From the NCBI GenBank assembly GCA_029861485.1, contig JAOTZF010000103.1, positions 1-6,631 of the forward strand: a DNA stretch of 6,631 nt, written 5' to 3'. Numbering within the stretch: position 1 is the stretch's first letter; each line of letters starts with the position of its first letter. The notes beneath the pieces were generated by a model. The model searched no databases, had not been told where the DNA came from, and saw only the letters and a list, made by a program, of their open reading frames with translations. This DNA comes from Thermoleophilia bacterium. GTDB taxonomy: Bacteria; Actinomycetota; Thermoleophilia; Miltoncostaeales; Miltoncostaeaceae. This document shows, piece by piece, positions 5,853 through 6,631 of this stretch. The translations under genes and the position numbers were made by a program.

Positions 5853-6631
5853 CTGTTCGAGGGTCTCTTCTACGCGCTCCGCAGCCAGGGCGTGCCGGTT
5901 GCGATGGACGAGTGGCTCGGTTTGCAGGAGGCGCTCCGGCGCGACCTGGCGCGGTCGAGCCTGGCCCAGTTCTACCTCGTGGCCCGGGCCGTGCTGGTTA
6001 AGTCCGAGCGCCACTACGACGCCTACGACGTGGCGTTCGAGCGGTACTTCTCTGACATCGATCCGGCCGGCGACGCGATCGGGGATCAGGTCTGGGACTG
6101 GCTCAGCGAGCGGCCCGAGAGCCTGCGGCTGACTCCCGAGCAGAAAGCGCGCCTCGACGCGCTTCTCGAGCGCCTCGATGTCGAGGAGATCAGGCGGAGG
6201 CTGCAGGAGCGGCTCCGCAATCAGGACGGCGCCCACCAGGGGGGCAATCGCCACATTGGGACGGGTGGAACCTCAGCGTTCGGCCACTCCGGGCATCACC
6301 CGGGAGGCTTCAGGATCGGGGGGCAGAGCGGGAATCGCACCGCGGCGCAGGTGGCCGGGGAGCGGCGGTGGCGCGACTATCGCAGCGACGAAACCCTCGG
6401 AGTGAGGGACTTCAGCCTGGCGCTGCGCCGCCTGCGTCGCCTGAGCAGCCGCTTCGAGGGTCCCGCGACCGAGCTCGACGTGGACGCCACCATCGACGCG
6501 ACGGCCGACGCCGGGGCGCGGTTGGAGCTCACCTTCCGCCGTCCGCGCAAGAACGCCGTCCGCGTGCTTGTGCTCTTGGACGTGGGCGGATCGATGGACG
6601 ACCACGTAAGCGTCTGCAGCCGGCTGTTCTC
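5853..6631 (+). CDS. CoxE-like VWA-domain protein (3' truncated by window edge)
   Basis: The frame runs from 5853 to the window end, about 259 residues, without a stop. The N-terminal helical part (LFEGLFYALRSQGVPV, then a segment with FYLVARAVLVKSERHYDAYD) and the Gly/His-rich middle (GNRHIGTGGTSAFGH, FRIGGQ) match what I recall of the COG3825-type CoxE-like family. So does RDYRSDETLGVRDFSLALRR. The VWA domain starts near residue 235 with VLLDVGGSMDDH. Its metal site reads Asp243-x-Gly245-x-Ser247, DxGxS in place of DxSxS, as I recall for this family. Members usually partner a MoxR-type AAA+ ATPase and are thought to help metal insertion or enzyme maturation; no ATPase is in view. The conserved N-terminus begins at CTG 5853 with no ATG, GTG or TTG between it and the upstream in-frame TAG. 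GTG 5892 and ATG 5904 would cut off conserved residues. The family is firm; the start is less so. Confidence 0.85.
   Translation, partial: MFEGLFYALRSQGVPVAMDEWLGLQEALRRDLARSSLAQFYLVARAVLVKSERHYDAYDVAFERYFSDIDPAGDAIGDQVWDWLSERPESLRLTPEQKARLDALLERLDVEEIRRRLQERLRNQDGAHQGGNRHIGTGGTSAFGHSGHHPGGFRIGGQSGNRTAAQVAGERRWRDYRSDETLGVRDFSLALRRLRRLSSRFEGPATELDVDATIDATADAGARLELTFRRPRKNAVRVLVLLDVGGSMDDHVSVCSRLF

Noticed and set aside
4386..6254. Long minus-strand open frame (about 620 codons) across the permease gene, part of the VWA gene and part of otsB
   Set aside because: It is Arg/Asp/His-rich, low in complexity and without motifs, and it conflicts with three well-supported genes. It is a shadow frame.
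1..6631. Search by eye for CRISPR arrays, tRNA genes, IS ends, phage genes or a defence cassette
   Set aside because: No regularly spaced repeats, no tRNA-like cloverleaf, no transposase or integrase motif and no flanking direct or inverted repeats were noticed. Gene content looks like ordinary chromosome.

Overview
The window is about 6.6 kb of chromosome-like, high-GC bacterial DNA. Coding frames have mostly G or C in third positions, genes sit almost end to end, and start codons are mixed (ATG, GTG, TTG and probably CTG). Two genes appear to have a TAnnnT -10 box only six bases before the start codon, which implies leaderless mRNAs. This style, together with the gene repertoire, points to an actinobacterium, perhaps Thermoleophilia/Solirubrobacterales. 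That placement is an inference from style and was not tested by any search.

Layout. Positions 1-186 (+) hold the C-terminal end of an unrecognised protein. It converges, across 27 bp containing a perfect 12-bp palindrome, with a three-gene minus-strand operon that reads from 2398 down to 214. The operon encodes a secreted L,D-transpeptidase (signal peptide, Ig-like repeats, peptidoglycan-binding domain, YkuD domain), a cytoplasmic thioredoxin and an 89-residue protein of unknown function. All three are joined by overlapping stop/start codons (ATGA and TGATG). A 106-bp divergent region (2399-2504) carries promoter-like boxes for this operon and for a PolX-family protein (2505-4250, +).

The PolX gene converges with a trehalose-6-phosphate phosphatase gene (4247-5062, -), and the two stop codons share one CTAG. 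A 37-bp divergent gap then leads to a TauE/SafE-type membrane permease (5100-5843, +). Directly after it, in the same frame, comes a CoxE-like VWA-domain protein (5853 to the window end, +), cut by the window edge.

The genes look like ordinary housekeeping or accessory functions: cell-wall cross-linking, thiol redox, DNA repair, trehalose synthesis, and anion or organosulfur export. I see no CRISPR array, mobile element, tRNA, rRNA or defence cassette, and I do not claim a new multi-gene system. The most unusual points are: the PolX protein, whose PHP nuclease site is complete while several polymerase-site residues are replaced; the VWA gene, whose conserved N-terminus leaves only a CTG as start codon, with a -10-like box overlapping the upstream stop codon; and the uncharacterised 89-residue protein coupled to thioredoxin.
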